64,000 nucleotides of DNA from Malus domestica (lineage: Eukaryota > Streptophyta > Magnoliopsida > Rosales > Rosaceae): assembly GCF_042453785.1 (NCBI RefSeq), contig NC_091671.1, positions 7,882,001 through 7,946,000 on the forward strand. Direction: 5' to 3'. Each line of letters starts with the position of its first letter. Position 1 is the first letter of the stretch. Position numbers and translations under genes: made by a program. Under the pieces are notes generated by a model. The model was not told where the DNA came from, made no database searches, and worked only from the letters and a program-made list of their open reading frames with translations. Positions 32,957 to 44,624 of this stretch are shown piece after piece.

Positions 32957-34981
32957 TCAAACAGGTTTCCAGTACGAAATAGCATGGACTATCCTGCCCT
33001 TCCATCCCTGCAACACCCACATGCCATCTTCGTCGACGATGAAATCCTTATGGTAATCTCTCTTCACCATACTCCTGACTAACTTCAAGATCTCCTGGTC
33101 CGACGGTAACTGCCTGAACCCAGCTCTCTTGTTTCTAATCTGCCACTGCTTGTACGTCTCCGGCCTTTCGACCCTCCTTGAACCCTCACATGCTATCACA
33201 TTGATAGCATCTCTACCATATACTTCTCTTTCATATAGCAGCCTATGTTGATCTTCTCGCGGCAGTGTCTCCTCGAACATGTCGAACAGGGAAGAGAAAT
33301 GGAAGAGCGTCTCCCGGAAGCGTGTGTCGAAGAAGGGTGCATTGTAGGTTCCATTGACTACCCCGTGGATGAATAGATCCGGGTTAATTTCCCGGATCAG
33401 CTTCAGAACTGTATCCCTCGGACAGTCTGTCACTGTTTCATCGGGTAGGTTCTTTAGCCGGTACAAGCAGTTGACTACGGTTAACTCATCTCTGTCGGTT
33501 TTGATATCCTCATACCGAATTGTTTCCCAATTATTTGCTATGGCAGTGTACTCGAACTGGACATTGAACCTCCTGCAGTAATTCTCTAGGCGGCGCCCCG
33601 TCTGTTCAACCCTTTCCGAAGGCCGAAAACCTGGTTGGGGAAACTCAACTCCAGTAATACGAAGCATGGGAGGTCCGCCAGGTCTCTTGGAGAGGCCTTT
33701 GATGAGGCAAGGCCATTGGAAGCCATAGAGGACACCGAAATCAATGATGTGAAGCCTTGTCGCTTTCTCCGCTAGTTTCAGAATCGTTTTGTTAGCATAT
33801 AAATTCGACATCTTGTGGAAGGGGCAAGCCTTGATGTAAGTCTGGTAAGCTTTTAAGAGATCAGCAGCTGACATACTGTTGGGAAGGGAAGTGTACGAGG
33901 GAACGCCAGAACCCAAGCGCAGTTCGAGGCCATCTGCCAAGTAATGAGCTAATCTCTGTGTGCCATCGCCGGAGGGAGAAGAGTTGAGCCTTATCTGCTT
34001 GAGTAGTTCATCTGCATTCCTTCTGTCATAGCTTGCAACAGCTTGTGCACATTGAGTCAGCATCGACCATAAATCAACCATCCCTGCATTGTCGTCTGGC
34101 TTTTTCTTGCGTGTTTTCTTGCCCTTCGATCCTCTCGACTTCCCGTTGAGCTGCAACTTCTTGCTTTCCTGGGGAGAACATGAGTTGGACTCTTGTTTGT
34201 CATTCTCACAGAGCAGTACCTTATCAAGCAGCTCCGGTAGTTCAACTTCGTCAGCATAAACCGCTGAAAGCTTGTTGCTCCTCCCGTCATCTACAGAATC
34301 CCCGTCTTCCCTCTGGCGATTCTTCTTGTTCCTTGATCCATTCGGAGAGTTACTCACATCCTTAACCTGCAGCTCCCTCGGCGCCATAACAAGCGATGAG
34401 TTGTGTTCCAGATGCGCGATTTCACCCTCGCCGCTCGAAACCAAAGGGTTTGGAATTTGGGCAGGAGAGAACTTGGAAACATCTTGAACACAATCCCAAT
34501 CCGATCCAACCCAGTTTGCAGAAGCAACAGAGCCAGAACTGCTGTGATTACTGCCTGGGTTCGGGCTCTCAACATATCGATACACGGAATCAAGAAGTGG
34601 ATCAGTTGAGAAGGGATTCTGCTCCTGAACAAGCACATCATGCAGTGATTTTTCAGCAGCTTGGAGGGCCAAACATTCGTGCAGCATGCAAGGCTTGTTC
34701 TCCAAGTATTCCTCTTCCTCCATAAGCATCTGACTTATGTACCTGAGAATTTCATTGGATGTGTCACCGCTGTCCGGAGAATCCACCTCCGAGCTCACGC
34801 CCGGCGACGAAGATAAATCACTAACAGGGTCGGGATTGACAAGGAAGAAACTAGGATCAGTGAAATCATGGTTGGCTTCAAACTCATGAACAAGATTGGG
34901 ATTCGAGTAGGCCGGAACGGGGGCTTGCTCGAACACGAAGTTGTTCATGGGACTTGGAAATTCATCCAGAAAGGTATCCAT
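32957..34981 (-). CDS. GRAS transcription factor, LISCL group (copy 1)
   Basis: A single uninterrupted frame of 674 residues. The N-terminal 300 residues are acidic and variable but carry the LISCL signature near residues 76-117 (ILRYISQMLMEEEEYLEN, PCMLHECLALQAAEKSL). A basic NKKNRQREDGD..GRSNK block follows near residue 220. The GRAS domain fills the last 375 residues: leucine heptad I (VDLWSMLTQCAQAVASYD), VHIID as LHIIDFGVLYGFQWP, leucine heptad II (ENYCRRFNVQFEY), PFYRE region (TVVNCLYRLKNLPDE, LFHFSSLFDMFEETLPRE) and SAW ending WKGRIVHAISYWKPV. LISCL proteins (Arabidopsis SCL9/14/30/31/33/34) act as nuclear co-activators; SCL14 works with TGA bZIP factors on detoxification genes. The ATG starts MDTFLDEF, matching paralogues. 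It is the most diverged of the five and stands 7 kb from the next. A minus-strand TATA run lies at 35061-35072. Confidence 0.95.
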   Translation of the reverse strand: MDTFLDEFPSPMNNFVFEQAPVPAYSNPNLVHEFEANHDFTDPSFFLVNPDPVSDLSSSPGVSSEVDSPDSGDTSNEILRYISQMLMEEEEYLENKPCMLHECLALQAAEKSLHDVLVQEQNPFSTDPLLDSVYRYVESPNPGSNHSSSGSVASANWVGSDWDCVQDVSKFSPAQIPNPLVSSGEGEIAHLEHNSSLVMAPRELQVKDVSNSPNGSRNKKNRQREDGDSVDDGRSNKLSAVYADEVELPELLDKVLLCENDKQESNSCSPQESKKLQLNGKSRGSKGKKTRKKKPDDNAGMVDLWSMLTQCAQAVASYDRRNADELLKQIRLNSSPSGDGTQRLAHYLADGLELRLGSGVPSYTSLPNSMSAADLLKAYQTYIKACPFHKMSNLYANKTILKLAEKATRLHIIDFGVLYGFQWPCLIKGLSKRPGGPPMLRITGVEFPQPGFRPSERVEQTGRRLENYCRRFNVQFEYTAIANNWETIRYEDIKTDRDELTVVNCLYRLKNLPDETVTDCPRDTVLKLIREINPDLFIHGVVNGTYNAPFFDTRFRETLFHFSSLFDMFEETLPREDQHRLLYEREVYGRDAINVIACEGSRRVERPETYKQWQIRNKRAGFRQLPSDQEILKLVRSMVKRDYHKDFIVDEDGMWVLQGWKGRIVHAISYWKPV

Positions 34982-35060
34982 AACCTAACAGGATTCAGAA
35001 GCAAATGAGAAATCTGATTGAATGGAGATTAGGAAGAGTATGGACACATTGATACATACA

Positions 35061-35072
35061 TATATATATTAA
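35061..35072 (-). promoter_or_regulatory. TATA-like run of GRAS copy 1
   Basis: A tatatatatt run about 80 bases upstream of the ATG, which implies a short leader without room for a large 5'UTR intron. Confidence 0.4.
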
Positions 35073-35261
35073 AATAGCCGCCAACTTGGAATATTTAAAG
35101 GCTTCAACGAATAATGATGGATGTTCTATAATATCTTTAAAATACTAAAATAGGAACGGTGATGTTTCTTATGAACAAAATATCTTGACTTTCTAACAAA
35201 AGTTTTATCTGATCATACCTTCCAGGAAATGAGAAAGCTCACTTATTTAAATCTGGCTTGG

Positions 35262-35433
35262 GCCACTTAGTACAATGATTTAGTAATATTTTTTTTTTCA
35301 CTTGTAAGTGAGAGGTCTTAGGTTTGATTATCGCATGTGGTGAATTTGTACCATATTATTGCTAGCCCATTGTGAGGTTTAGCTCACTCTCCCACTCTAT
35401 TGGTGTAGATAATATCGTTTGTTCAAAAATAAA
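35262..35433 (+). mobile_element. tRNA-derived SINE
   Basis: The element includes cttgtaagtgagaggtctta, then ggtttgattatcgc resembling a tRNA B-box, and ends cgtttgttcaaaaataaa. The flanks aaatctggcttgg (35249-35261) and aaatctagcttgg (35434-35446) form a 13-bp target duplication with one mismatch. Confidence 0.75.
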
Positions 35434-35446
35434 AAATCTAGCTTGG

Positions 35447-36000
35447 ATTAATACATGTCATCAAAATGGATCGATTTTGTTGGGAGGAAATTAGGAAATC
35501 TTATATGAACCCATTAACCTTTTCCTACACCAAATTTAAATTTTAAATGTGCATTGGTTTTTACCTTATTACATAATTACCATCAAGTACAAAATAAAAT
35601 TAACAATAAAACTATCAATAAACCCAAATTCAATAATAAAACTCTAATATCACGCGATCTTTATGTTATGTTTACTCTAGCTAAAAACCTAAGATGCTCT
35701 TACAAAAAAAAAAAAAAAGGCTTGTTTTGATCTATGGATGATGATTTTGAATCCTCTAGCTAAGATATTAATCGATTTATGCAAGTTTTTTTTTTTCATT
35801 TGGTTTCAATTTTTTAAGATTTCCGAGTGTATTGCCTGCAAAACTGACTTTAGCCAAGTATGTGTATGAAACAAAAGAAAGGAAAAAGGAATACCAATTA
35901 AGTTAATTTTTAATTTTTTTTTTCCCGTTTTCTTTCAAGTTTTTTTAGGGTCTAGGAGTGAAAGGTTGCAGTCATATATGCGACTTTCCATGGTTGCAAC
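35447..36000. other. AT-rich intergenic DNA
   Basis: Long A and T runs, no gene seen. The final 8 bases, gttgcaac, are the left target duplication of the next element. Confidence 0.6.
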
Positions 36001-37119
36001 CAGTGACCGATCCAAAATTTTAGCATCGGGTGGTCCCAATATTATAGCAAAAAATAAAAAATAAAAAAACCAAAATAACACTGAAAAAATAAATGACAAA
36101 GTCATTACCATTTATATGTCTACCAAAATAAAAATGAGTGCAACTACATAATGTATTGTACAACTCTGATCGTGAATGCAAGACTATCAAAACTTTTACG
36201 ATTAATACATAGATAAACATTGTGTTGAACACTTGAGTGACAAGTCCTTACAACATGCACTAATAAATAAACCAATCTCCCCAAGAAAAACTTGCATAAC
36301 TAAACCCTAATTAGGGTTTTGGGATCAAAAGAAGAATGGAAGACATTTGCAAACCTAGAGGCTAAACCCTAATGCCAAGGGAGACATGAGGGTAAGTTCA
36401 AAGGTTTTTTACTGGCTGGAAGAGTTGAGGAATCCCAAAGTATCCTTGCCAGCGAATGAGGATAGATCATTTTTTTGAGAATTTTGATAATTTTTCAATC
36501 ACATCCGTTCATCGTACATCGTGCAATAAATTTTCATCAAATGCTGTTTATATTCAATTTTAAATATAAAAAATTACAATAATTTCTAATTGTACGATAT
36601 AAAATGAACAAACATAATTAAAAAATCTTTAAAATTCTCACAAAAAAAAATCCGACGAGAATCCTCTCTTCTTGCCAGCAACTAAATGGCAAAGGTGCAT
36701 AGCAAAAGGCAAAAGAGCCAAAGATAAAACGAAATGTTTACTTGAATGAGATTGGGACCCATTTAATTTACTTTTTCCTTTTTATTAAAATCTCCAAATT
36801 GTTTTTTACTTGGGAATTTAAAAACCCATCACGTGAAGTCTAGAAAATGTCCAATCACAATGAGAAGAGCAGTCGGCAGTGCTGTCGGTAGTGCTCTTAA
36901 AACTTTTTATCTATTGGCTTGGCTCGAAACGGTGCGTTTGGCCAAGTCATTTTAAAACAGAGTCCTCTTTCTCCTTCTGTAACAAAAGGAGCAGTGCATC
37001 GGCAGCCATGGCTGCTGTTCTCCACCACTACAGCCCAGACTTGGGTGGTGCTCAGTGGTTTCAATAGGCCTTTATCTGAGCTTGCGGGTGGTCTCAGTCT
37101 CTTAATAGATCCGCCTCTG
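36001..37119. mobile_element. hAT-like non-autonomous element, 1.1 kb
   Basis: The left end cagtgaccgatcc and right end (reverse strand) cagaggcggatct are an imperfect inverted pair of the CAGnGGCGGATCC type. The target duplication gttgcaac is perfect over 8 bp (35993-36000 and 37120-37127). I see no transposase. A MITE copy (36458-36674) is nested within. Confidence 0.78.
36458..36674. mobile_element. MITE-like repeat, copy 2
   Basis: It shares ccgttcatcgtacatcgtg, ttttcatcaaatgctgttta and attcaattttaaat with 28901-29095, in the same order. The ends contain gaggat and atcctc as an inverted pair. Confidence 0.5.
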
Positions 37120-39774
37120 GTTGCAACCGTGCATTTTTGTATCTGCATAATTTGTTTTCCTGTGAAATTATCTTAATATTTGTTGTTAAGACGATTTCTT
37201 TTGTTTTCCTGATAATAAGCAATTATCAATGCACCTGCAATATTTTCCTTTTTGTTAAATTTTGATTATTATTAAAGAAAATAAAAAAGTTCGAAACTAT
37301 TACAATAACTTAATAGAAGGAAAAGTTTTAATCCTGAGATGAGTGCGTGGAAACTCAACATTATATCTATTAAGATTTTGTATCACATGCCAATGCACCT
37401 GCACCAATAGCTGGTAATATGTTCATAATGTTTTCTCTGTAGGAGTATGATAGTTTAGTTTATACGCTGTGAATCATTATGAATTTATACCAACACAAGG
37501 CGATTAATTAGTGCTTTTTTTTAGAAAAAAGTTTTGTTTTTGTTTTATGAAACTGTTCACTGTTGACATGAAATTTCGCGTAGTTTCTAGTTTTGTTCTT
37601 TAATTCATTGTACAGATGAATTTTGTTGGCAATTACATATTGTGAGCCCAATAAGTTTAAATGTTTAACGAATTTAAGTGGTTTTTTTTATTTATATTTT
37701 TGAATGAGTGTAAAGATAAATTTAAATATTGAATTGAGTTTGTGAGAATAGCTTAAGTAATAAATTTGGGTTTAAAGAGATATTGATAGTTGAATTAAAA
37801 ATAATATAAGTGTCGAGGGTGTAGAGAGAGGTTATGGGTGCAAATCAAATTTCCCATGAAATTATTGGGCATGTTTGAAAATTCTTTTAAAATAACTAAA
37901 AGCTTTTTTGGATCACCAAAAGCGCTTCCAATAGAGTTTGGCGGAAAAAGTTAAACATGCTTCTGGGTTGAAAAACGCATTTGAAGCGCTTTCTAAAAGA
38001 AGCACTTGTTGTGCGCTTCCTTCATATTGGTGTTTTTCCATAAAACACTTGCATTTTTCCTTTAAAAAAAAAAAAAAAAAAAAGAAGCACATAGAACCGA
38101 GTTACAAACATTTAACAGAAACTAGAATTTGGAAGGTCACTAAACATGTAATAACCTATATTATATAAATCACCAATTCGTATTCTTCATTGTTTGTGCT
38201 TTGATGCTTCGATTATGCTTTCGATAAACAACATGTGCCCCGTTTTGCTTGTGTCGCTAATTATACAATAAATTGTATACAACTCACAGTTTAGTGTGTT
38301 CAATTTTATTTTATGCGCTACGGTTCTCTATTTGATTAAAAATATAGAATCGGTTTTGCTTGCAGGCGTAACACAATCTATTTAGTATATAAACACAAAA
38401 GCATCATGCTTTCTTTACAAGGTTGAATACTTATTTATTATATGAGTATAATACCAATTCATGATCAGATTATGTGAATCTGCCTCAGAACTCAGGTGCC
38501 TTAATTAGTGCGGTGGCTAATGAGTGACAACCCCAAAATAATTGGATTAGGTTAATAAAAAAATGATTTGCATGTATTTTATGGTAAGAGTGGAATATTA
38601 TCACAGTTCCTTTTAGCTTTTGCTTTCACTAGGTTATTAATTTAAGTTTTGATTGGCATCAGCAGAGACAAAAGGTTAAACTTGATTGGACAAAGCTCTC
38701 ATTGTTTAGTACTAATCAGATCAATAATGTTGTGTATTATGATGATTAATTAACAATAAAGCATTAGTGATTATCCTTATACTTTTGTTGTTTGGGTTGG
38801 ACAACCAGATACATCGGTATGTAAATGTGAGTAGGGTGGGGGGACCAAAGAATCCACGAGATGAATTGATTTTGTTTTGTTTTCTTCTTCTTTTTTGATA
38901 TTCATTGGGAGAAACATTGTTTTAACATGATGAAAGTTTGTTGTCTAGTTCTGACTTATATGAAACGTGATACAAATCGTTATCATCGGAAGCATTTTTA
39001 ATTTCAAACACGCTTTACGTAGGGGTAAGGTATTTAACGCTACAGTATGAGACTACGAGCACAATTTGGAATACCATTATTTAAAGTAATGATCTCGTTG
39101 AGTTTGCATTCTCAGACAGATGTTTATATTGTCGTACTGTGAGTTTAAATATGGTGTCTTGTTGTGTATTTATGGCAAATGTGTTATAAGCAACTGTTTA
39201 TGGCCAAAAGCTCTTTCAAACATGCCCTAAGATCTGAAGAGATAGACAAGGTATCAACTTTTGGATTTTTTGTGTGGGCATTTTGATATAGACACCTCGT
39301 TTTAGAACGTCATAGACTAAACATCTCTTCTTTTTTTCTTTTTTCTTTTTTAAATAAAAAAAATTTTCCTTTTAAAATTTTGATTAAATATTAAATATTT
39401 CTCTTACAATTTTTGGGACAAAATTTTATTTTATTTGAAGTATATTCTTCACGTTTCTTTTTGTCAACTTCACGTTCTTTCTTTGTTAACCATTTTATAC
39501 TCCTATTATTAATGCGTTTATTATTCATCTCTTTATGGTTATATCAAATTTTTTATTGTTTATTATTATATTTGTTTTAATAAATTAATTAGAATGTTCC
39601 AAAATTAGTTATCAGGTACATAAACATAATATAGGTACGTTTGATTGTATGGTTGTTTGATTATATAAGTACGTTTGGTTACCGATAACATGTATACATT
39701 TGGTTTAAGGTACATTTGAAATATAAACGTACCAAAAGTCGATACATTTGTTATCAACGAATCATATATTTTAA

Positions 39775-40147
39775 GGGAACTTTAACGAAAAGCACCCGGT
39801 ACTGTTCACTTTAACAAAAAACCACATTTTTACACTAAAAAGTCAATCCTGGTACTATTCACTTTACCATTTATTTTGTCCTTATCATTAATACTCAAAG
39901 TTTTCAAGCCATTTTCATTAGTTTTTCTATATTTTAATTACTTTTTTTACTATTAATGAGGAATTACTTTAATTAATTTTTATAGAAAAAAGTAGGAGTT
40001 TTAATGAAACACTCATGGTATTGTTCACTTTTAACATTAAAAACATTTTAAGCTTAGAAAGTCACTCATGGTACAATTCACTTACACCTTTATTTTGTCA
40101 TTTTGATTAAAACTAAAATTTTTGAGGAATTTTCGTTAGTTTTCTTA
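39775..40147 (+). mobile_element. Two adjacent MITE-like repeats
   Basis: Bases 39775-39925 begin gggaactttaacgaaaagc and match the UFD1 intron repeat in reverse. A more diverged copy follows at about 39991-40147 (tattgttcact, gtacaattcact, ttttcgttagtttt). Confidence 0.6.
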
Positions 40148-41235
40148 AAAAAGTAAGCATCGGAATTCAAGAGATTGGGGAAATAAGATACTTTTACACT
40201 AATGACATGTAATTTGAAAATAGAAAAATAGTGATGTGGCAAGTGGTCAAAGCTTCTTAATCAAATCTTAAATAGGAACTAATTCAATATCAAATTAGGC
40301 TGTATATTGTGTGGCTTAACTAAACTTCATTTTCCTCTAATGTAAAAATATCGATGTATTATAAAAAATCAAGAAAATCTAATTTCTCCTACTTTTCGCC
40401 CTAGAGTCACGATGCTATGGGACACATGACACACTCGGAGATCCAATATATAAGGTCTCTTTCTAGACTTGTAGCCAGACAAATATTTATATTATTATAT
40501 ATTGAATACAATGACACATTCAAACAAAAATCAACCTAATCAATAGATTAAATTTACAGTCTAATAACATAAGTATTTTTTTTTATACCAAACAGTCTAG
40601 CAAGGCGATGTTTCTCCTACCATATAATCATGCATAAACTATGTGCTGTACTAAAGCCAAAGATGGCTTCTTCTAACCCATGTGCGTTATCCATGATATG
40701 GTGCAGTGGGCGGCTACCTTTAACTGTGGCAGAGGACACCATTTTAGATAAAGGTATACCGCAAACATATTTGAGGACTGGGATCTTGGCCATTTTTTTA
40801 GTTTTTACTGATCGCTTATTAAAAAAATTGTTGGTAGCGAAACTCGAACCTAGACTTTAACTTAGCGAAAAAAAAAAAAAAACGATCTTTACTAACTCAA
40901 CCATCCTAGTTGGCAATTTGTCTTTACATTTTATTAGAATGGGCCAGTTTCATCCAATTTGATGTGCATCAATACCTAAAGACAAAATATATGGTGGGTT
41001 TTTTTCCAACCAGAACAGTCTCTTGAATTTTCAGAGAAGCGCCTTGACTTTTGATGTTTGTTTTTTTGACTAGTTGGTTTGACTCATGTGCATGGAGATT
41101 AGAATATTCCTCATTATTATTGTTGTTTCTTTGTTTGCCCAAGGAAACAATAAAATAGCAGAAGCAAACCCGGATAAGAATCTTGAAGTTTGACTCAGTC
41201 CTCTACACCTTGTTTCTCAAGCGTTTAGTCCAAAT

Positions 41236-41272
41236 TCTCTCTCTCTCTCTCTCTCTCTGAGCTCTCTCTCTC
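41236..41272 (+). repeat. CT microsatellite
   Basis: A ct run broken once by gag. Confidence 0.85.
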
Positions 41273-42184
41273 ACTTGAATGGTATGCGTTGTACATTAGG
41301 TTGAAAGACGGTCAATGATGCATAGCAGTTATCGCGACAGTCCTATTCGGCTAGCTTCTTGAAGGTTACAAGTTGAATGTGTGTATGAAGTAAAATCATG
41401 ATTTTCACTGCATAATATTTAGTTTCGAGTTCGTCACTTCTCGCTTCGATTCGTTGGTTCGAGTTCTTAAATCTGTTAAGCCGTATTAAAAGTTTTCGTC
41501 AAGTTTAATCCCTGATTCCTGCGTAACTAGTGAGTTAGAAGTTACATGGTGCCCATTGTTGAATTATAAGCAGTGAGCTGATTAGTATTAGTGAATAAGC
41601 CATGTGTTTAATTGTGTAGTCGCTTGTGCTTAATATTGCCAAGTGTAAAGCTCAAATATGTAAGGCCATGAGTGCCATGTGTAATGATCCTAGTTATTAA
41701 TTAAATGAATGGCTGAGATCTGTTTCTAGCGAGAGAGAGATCCAGCTAAAGTGTTTCTAACGGTATTATTCTCTTTTTACATGACTTGTGTGGGAGTGAG
41801 AGAAGCAATCAACGAGAATAATATTTCCTCAGTAATTTGCAGAGAGAGAAACAACCATTTCCTCTCCCTTGTGCATTCATCTCTCTTCGATTCCTTCTTC
41901 TTCCAAAATATCAATCAACTGAGCTATATTTCAATTAGGTTGCGCAGCCAAGTAACCGCGCTTAGGGTTTTCCGACTAAATTCTTATAAGCAGCATTTTG
42001 ATCAGAGTAGTTTGTCAAGAAGCTGAAATGAATAAAGGAAACTTAACAAATGAACTCATAAACCATGACTACACGCAGTGCGTATAGTATAGACAACTCG
42101 AAAACTCGAGAACAAAAAGATTACAGATTGTATTAGTTATCCACGACTGTCAAAAAATCTAGCCTAGATAACATGATCCAGCAA

Positions 42185-44236
42185 CTAAGCAGGTTTCCAG
42201 AAAGCAAGACCGAAGATGGTTTTGCCTTTCCATCCCTGAAGCATCCACTCGCCATCTTCATCTACTAGAAAATCATCATGATAATGCATTGCCTTCAGCA
42301 TAATCTTCACTCTTTTCAAGAGCTCCTGGTCTAACGGCACCTGCTTGAACCCAGCCCGATGATATCTAACCTGCCACTGCTTGTATGTCTCAGGCCTTTC
42401 AACTCGTTCCAGTCCTTCACACGCGACGACATTCATTATGTCTTTACCATATATTGCCTTTTCAAACATCATCCGCTGCTCATCTTCGCGAGGAATAGTG
42501 GCCTCAAACATGTCAAACATTGCAGAGAAGTGGTAGAGTGCCTCTTTGAACCGTGTGACAAAGAAGGGTGAATTGTATGTCCCGTTGACAACTCCGTGAA
42601 TGAAAAGGTCCGGATTAATTCTTCTGATCAACTTTAGGACAAGGTCCCTCGGACTGCTCACCACCACGGTTTCATCAGGTATGTGCTTTAACCGATGCAT
42701 GCAGTTAACCACAGTTAGCTCATTTCTGTCAATTTTAAGATCCTCAAGTTGGATGGTCTCCCATTTCTGTGCGAAGACCCTGTACTCAAACTGGACATTA
42801 AATCTTGCAGCATATTTTTTCAAGCGACGCCCCGTCTCGTCAACTCTTTCTGTAGGTCGAAAACCAGGTTGGGGAAGCTCAATTGCTGTCAAACGTATGC
42901 TAGGAGGTCCACCATTTCTCTCCGAGAGGCGTTGGATAAGGCAAGGCCATTGGAAACCATACGAAATACCGAAATCAACAATGTGAAGCCTTGTTGCTTT
43001 TTCAGCTAGTTTAATAATTGTCCTGTTGGAAAAGAAGTGTAACATATGCTTGAAAGGGCAATAATTAACATACATCTGGTGGGCTTTTAAGATTTCAGCG
43101 GCTGGTATCTGTATACTCAGAAGAGGTGAATACGATGGGGTTCTGGCTCCCACCAAGCGCGCCTCTAGGCCATCAGCAAAGTAATGAGCTAATCTCTCGG
43201 TTGCATCACCATAGGGGGAAGAGTGCTTCCTTATCTGCTTCAGTAGTTCACTCGCACTTCGTTGGTCATAGCTTGCCGTGGCCTGTGCACATTGAGTTAG
43301 CAGGGTGCTAATATCCACAACTTCCCGGTAGTTATTCTGTTTCTTCAAGCGTGTTGTTTTAGACCCTTTTGACTGCTTGTTAGGCTGCAACTTCTCACTT
43401 CCCTCACTGCTCAAAGGTTTGTCACGAATACAAGACCCATGCGTATGATTCACATGACAGAGTAATACCCTATCAAACATTTCTTGTGGCTCAGTGTCGT
43501 CGCCTAAAGCAGCTGACTGCTTGTTGCTTCTCCCTCCATCTTCATAATCACCATCCTCCCTTTGATGATTCTTCTTTCCCTTCAATCTGTTTGCTGAGAT
43601 GTAGCCATCATTCTCTGGCTCCGGTGCGGAATTCCTCCTCAGTGTGTTATCGCCCGGGGGAACTAATTGGTACCTCTCCAAGTCAATAATTCCATGTTTC
43701 AGGTTTGGAACGAGATTTCCTGCCTCCCCAACTCCTCCAAAATTCCCAGAAGTTGAGTTTGAAACCAAAAGGGTTTCTGAAGAATCGAAAACCGAGTCTG
43801 TCTTAGCAGCCACAGAATCATTACTGCTATAACTCTGTGAGGAATCATCATCTGAGTGCTCAAAGCTTTGGTACACCGGAAGAGGCGGTTGGTCAGGCGA
43901 AGGAGGATCCTTCGGATTAAGGACATCATAGAAAGATTTCTCAGCAGCTTGGAGGGCCAAACAGTTCTGCAACATGCAAGGCTGATCCTCCAAATCTTCT
44001 TCCAGAAGAATATCACTTATGTACTTGATCACCGAATGATTACAGTCACTCATGTCAAAAGAATCTCCATCTGATCCCGGGTTCGAACACCCGGAATCAG
44101 TTGGATGCTCAGGGGTTGTTGGAAGGAAAAGTGGATTGGTGGGTTCATGATTCACTTGGAATTGAGTAGAACCAAATTGGAAGTTCTGCATGGGACTTGA
44201 TGATCTTTCAAAAAGGGTATCCATAAAAACAACCAA
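42185..44236 (-). CDS. GRAS transcription factor, LISCL group (copy 2)
   Basis: A single frame of 683 residues from the first ATG. Paralogues start MDTLFER, so the second ATG at 44224 (679 residues) is the more likely initiator. The N-terminus carries VIKYISDILLEEDLEDQ, PCMLQNCLALQAAEKSFYDVL near residues 68-107, a Ser/Asp-rich stretch, and LKGKKNHQREDGDYEDGGR. The GRAS domain has DISTLLTQCAQATASYD (heptad I), LHIVDFGISYGFQWP (VHIID), KKYAARFNVQFEYRV (heptad II), TVVNCMHRLKHIPDE and LYHFSAMFDMFEATIPRE (PFYRE), and a SAW end WKGKTIFGLAFWKPA. All GRAS blocks are present without a stop, so it should be functional. On the minus strand gag/gtactctg at 44517 could be a 5'UTR splice donor, with an acceptor near 44250. 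Confidence 0.95.
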   Translation of the reverse strand: MVVFMDTLFERSSSPMQNFQFGSTQFQVNHEPTNPLFLPTTPEHPTDSGCSNPGSDGDSFDMSDCNHSVIKYISDILLEEDLEDQPCMLQNCLALQAAEKSFYDVLNPKDPPSPDQPPLPVYQSFEHSDDDSSQSYSSNDSVAAKTDSVFDSSETLLVSNSTSGNFGGVGEAGNLVPNLKHGIIDLERYQLVPPGDNTLRRNSAPEPENDGYISANRLKGKKNHQREDGDYEDGGRSNKQSAALGDDTEPQEMFDRVLLCHVNHTHGSCIRDKPLSSEGSEKLQPNKQSKGSKTTRLKKQNNYREVVDISTLLTQCAQATASYDQRSASELLKQIRKHSSPYGDATERLAHYFADGLEARLVGARTPSYSPLLSIQIPAAEILKAHQMYVNYCPFKHMLHFFSNRTIIKLAEKATRLHIVDFGISYGFQWPCLIQRLSERNGGPPSIRLTAIELPQPGFRPTERVDETGRRLKKYAARFNVQFEYRVFAQKWETIQLEDLKIDRNELTVVNCMHRLKHIPDETVVVSSPRDLVLKLIRRINPDLFIHGVVNGTYNSPFFVTRFKEALYHFSAMFDMFEATIPREDEQRMMFEKAIYGKDIMNVVACEGLERVERPETYKQWQVRYHRAGFKQVPLDQELLKRVKIMLKAMHYHDDFLVDEDGEWMLQGWKGKTIFGLAFWKPA

Positions 44237-44606
44237 TTTAGCAGAAACTGGTCAGATTTATCAGGTTTTTCAAGAAAACCCAATTGAGATATTGGATTTT
44301 TGGAACTGATGGCCAAGAAAAGTTGGGGAAAACAAGAAAGTGATATAATTTCAATCTTATATTATGCAATTCACTCAGAAAATAAGATATCAATCCAATT
44401 GGGTGAGTGAGAAATACTCAAGAAATATATACAGATTTGAGGTTGTGGAACATCATCCAACAGGTTATGAACAGAATCAAGATTTGAACAAACAAAAATT
44501 GACAATTCTCAGAGTACCTCTTGGTCTTTTGAGTTGCAAAATACTTCACACCTGAGAAAAAAGCAACAGTGGATTATAAAATTTGATTGCAGGCATATAC
44601 AAAAAT

Positions 44607-44616
44607 TATATATATG
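44607..44616 (-). promoter_or_regulatory. TATA-like run of GRAS copy 2
   Basis: Tatatata on either strand, about 380 bases from the ATG and about 90 upstream of the putative 5'UTR donor. Confidence 0.4.
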
Positions 44617-44624
44617 TAGTGATT

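Larger units (their letters stand above)
37120..42184. other. Large intergenic block between GRAS copies 1 and 2
   Basis: No supported gene in 5 kb. It holds an inverted pair gggcatgtttgaaa (37868) and tttcaaacatgccc (to 39228) without a matching target duplication, a 20-base A run near 38062, repeat copies at 39775-40147, and a CT microsatellite. The 76-codon ORF at 40630 has no recognised domain. Bases 41700-42184 are probably promoter-distal flank and the 3' side of GRAS copy 2. Confidence 0.5.

Noticed and set aside
33354-34725. Plus-strand ORFs of 60-109 codons opposite the GRAS genes (also at 42359-44074, 45343-47181, 48595-49984, 54441-56081)
   Set aside because: They are antisense shadows of long conserved GRAS frames and recur at the same relative place in every copy.
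44224-44236. First ATG of GRAS copy 2 as the certain start
   Set aside because: Four residues upstream of the conserved MDTLFER are not shared by the paralogues; the second ATG is preferred.
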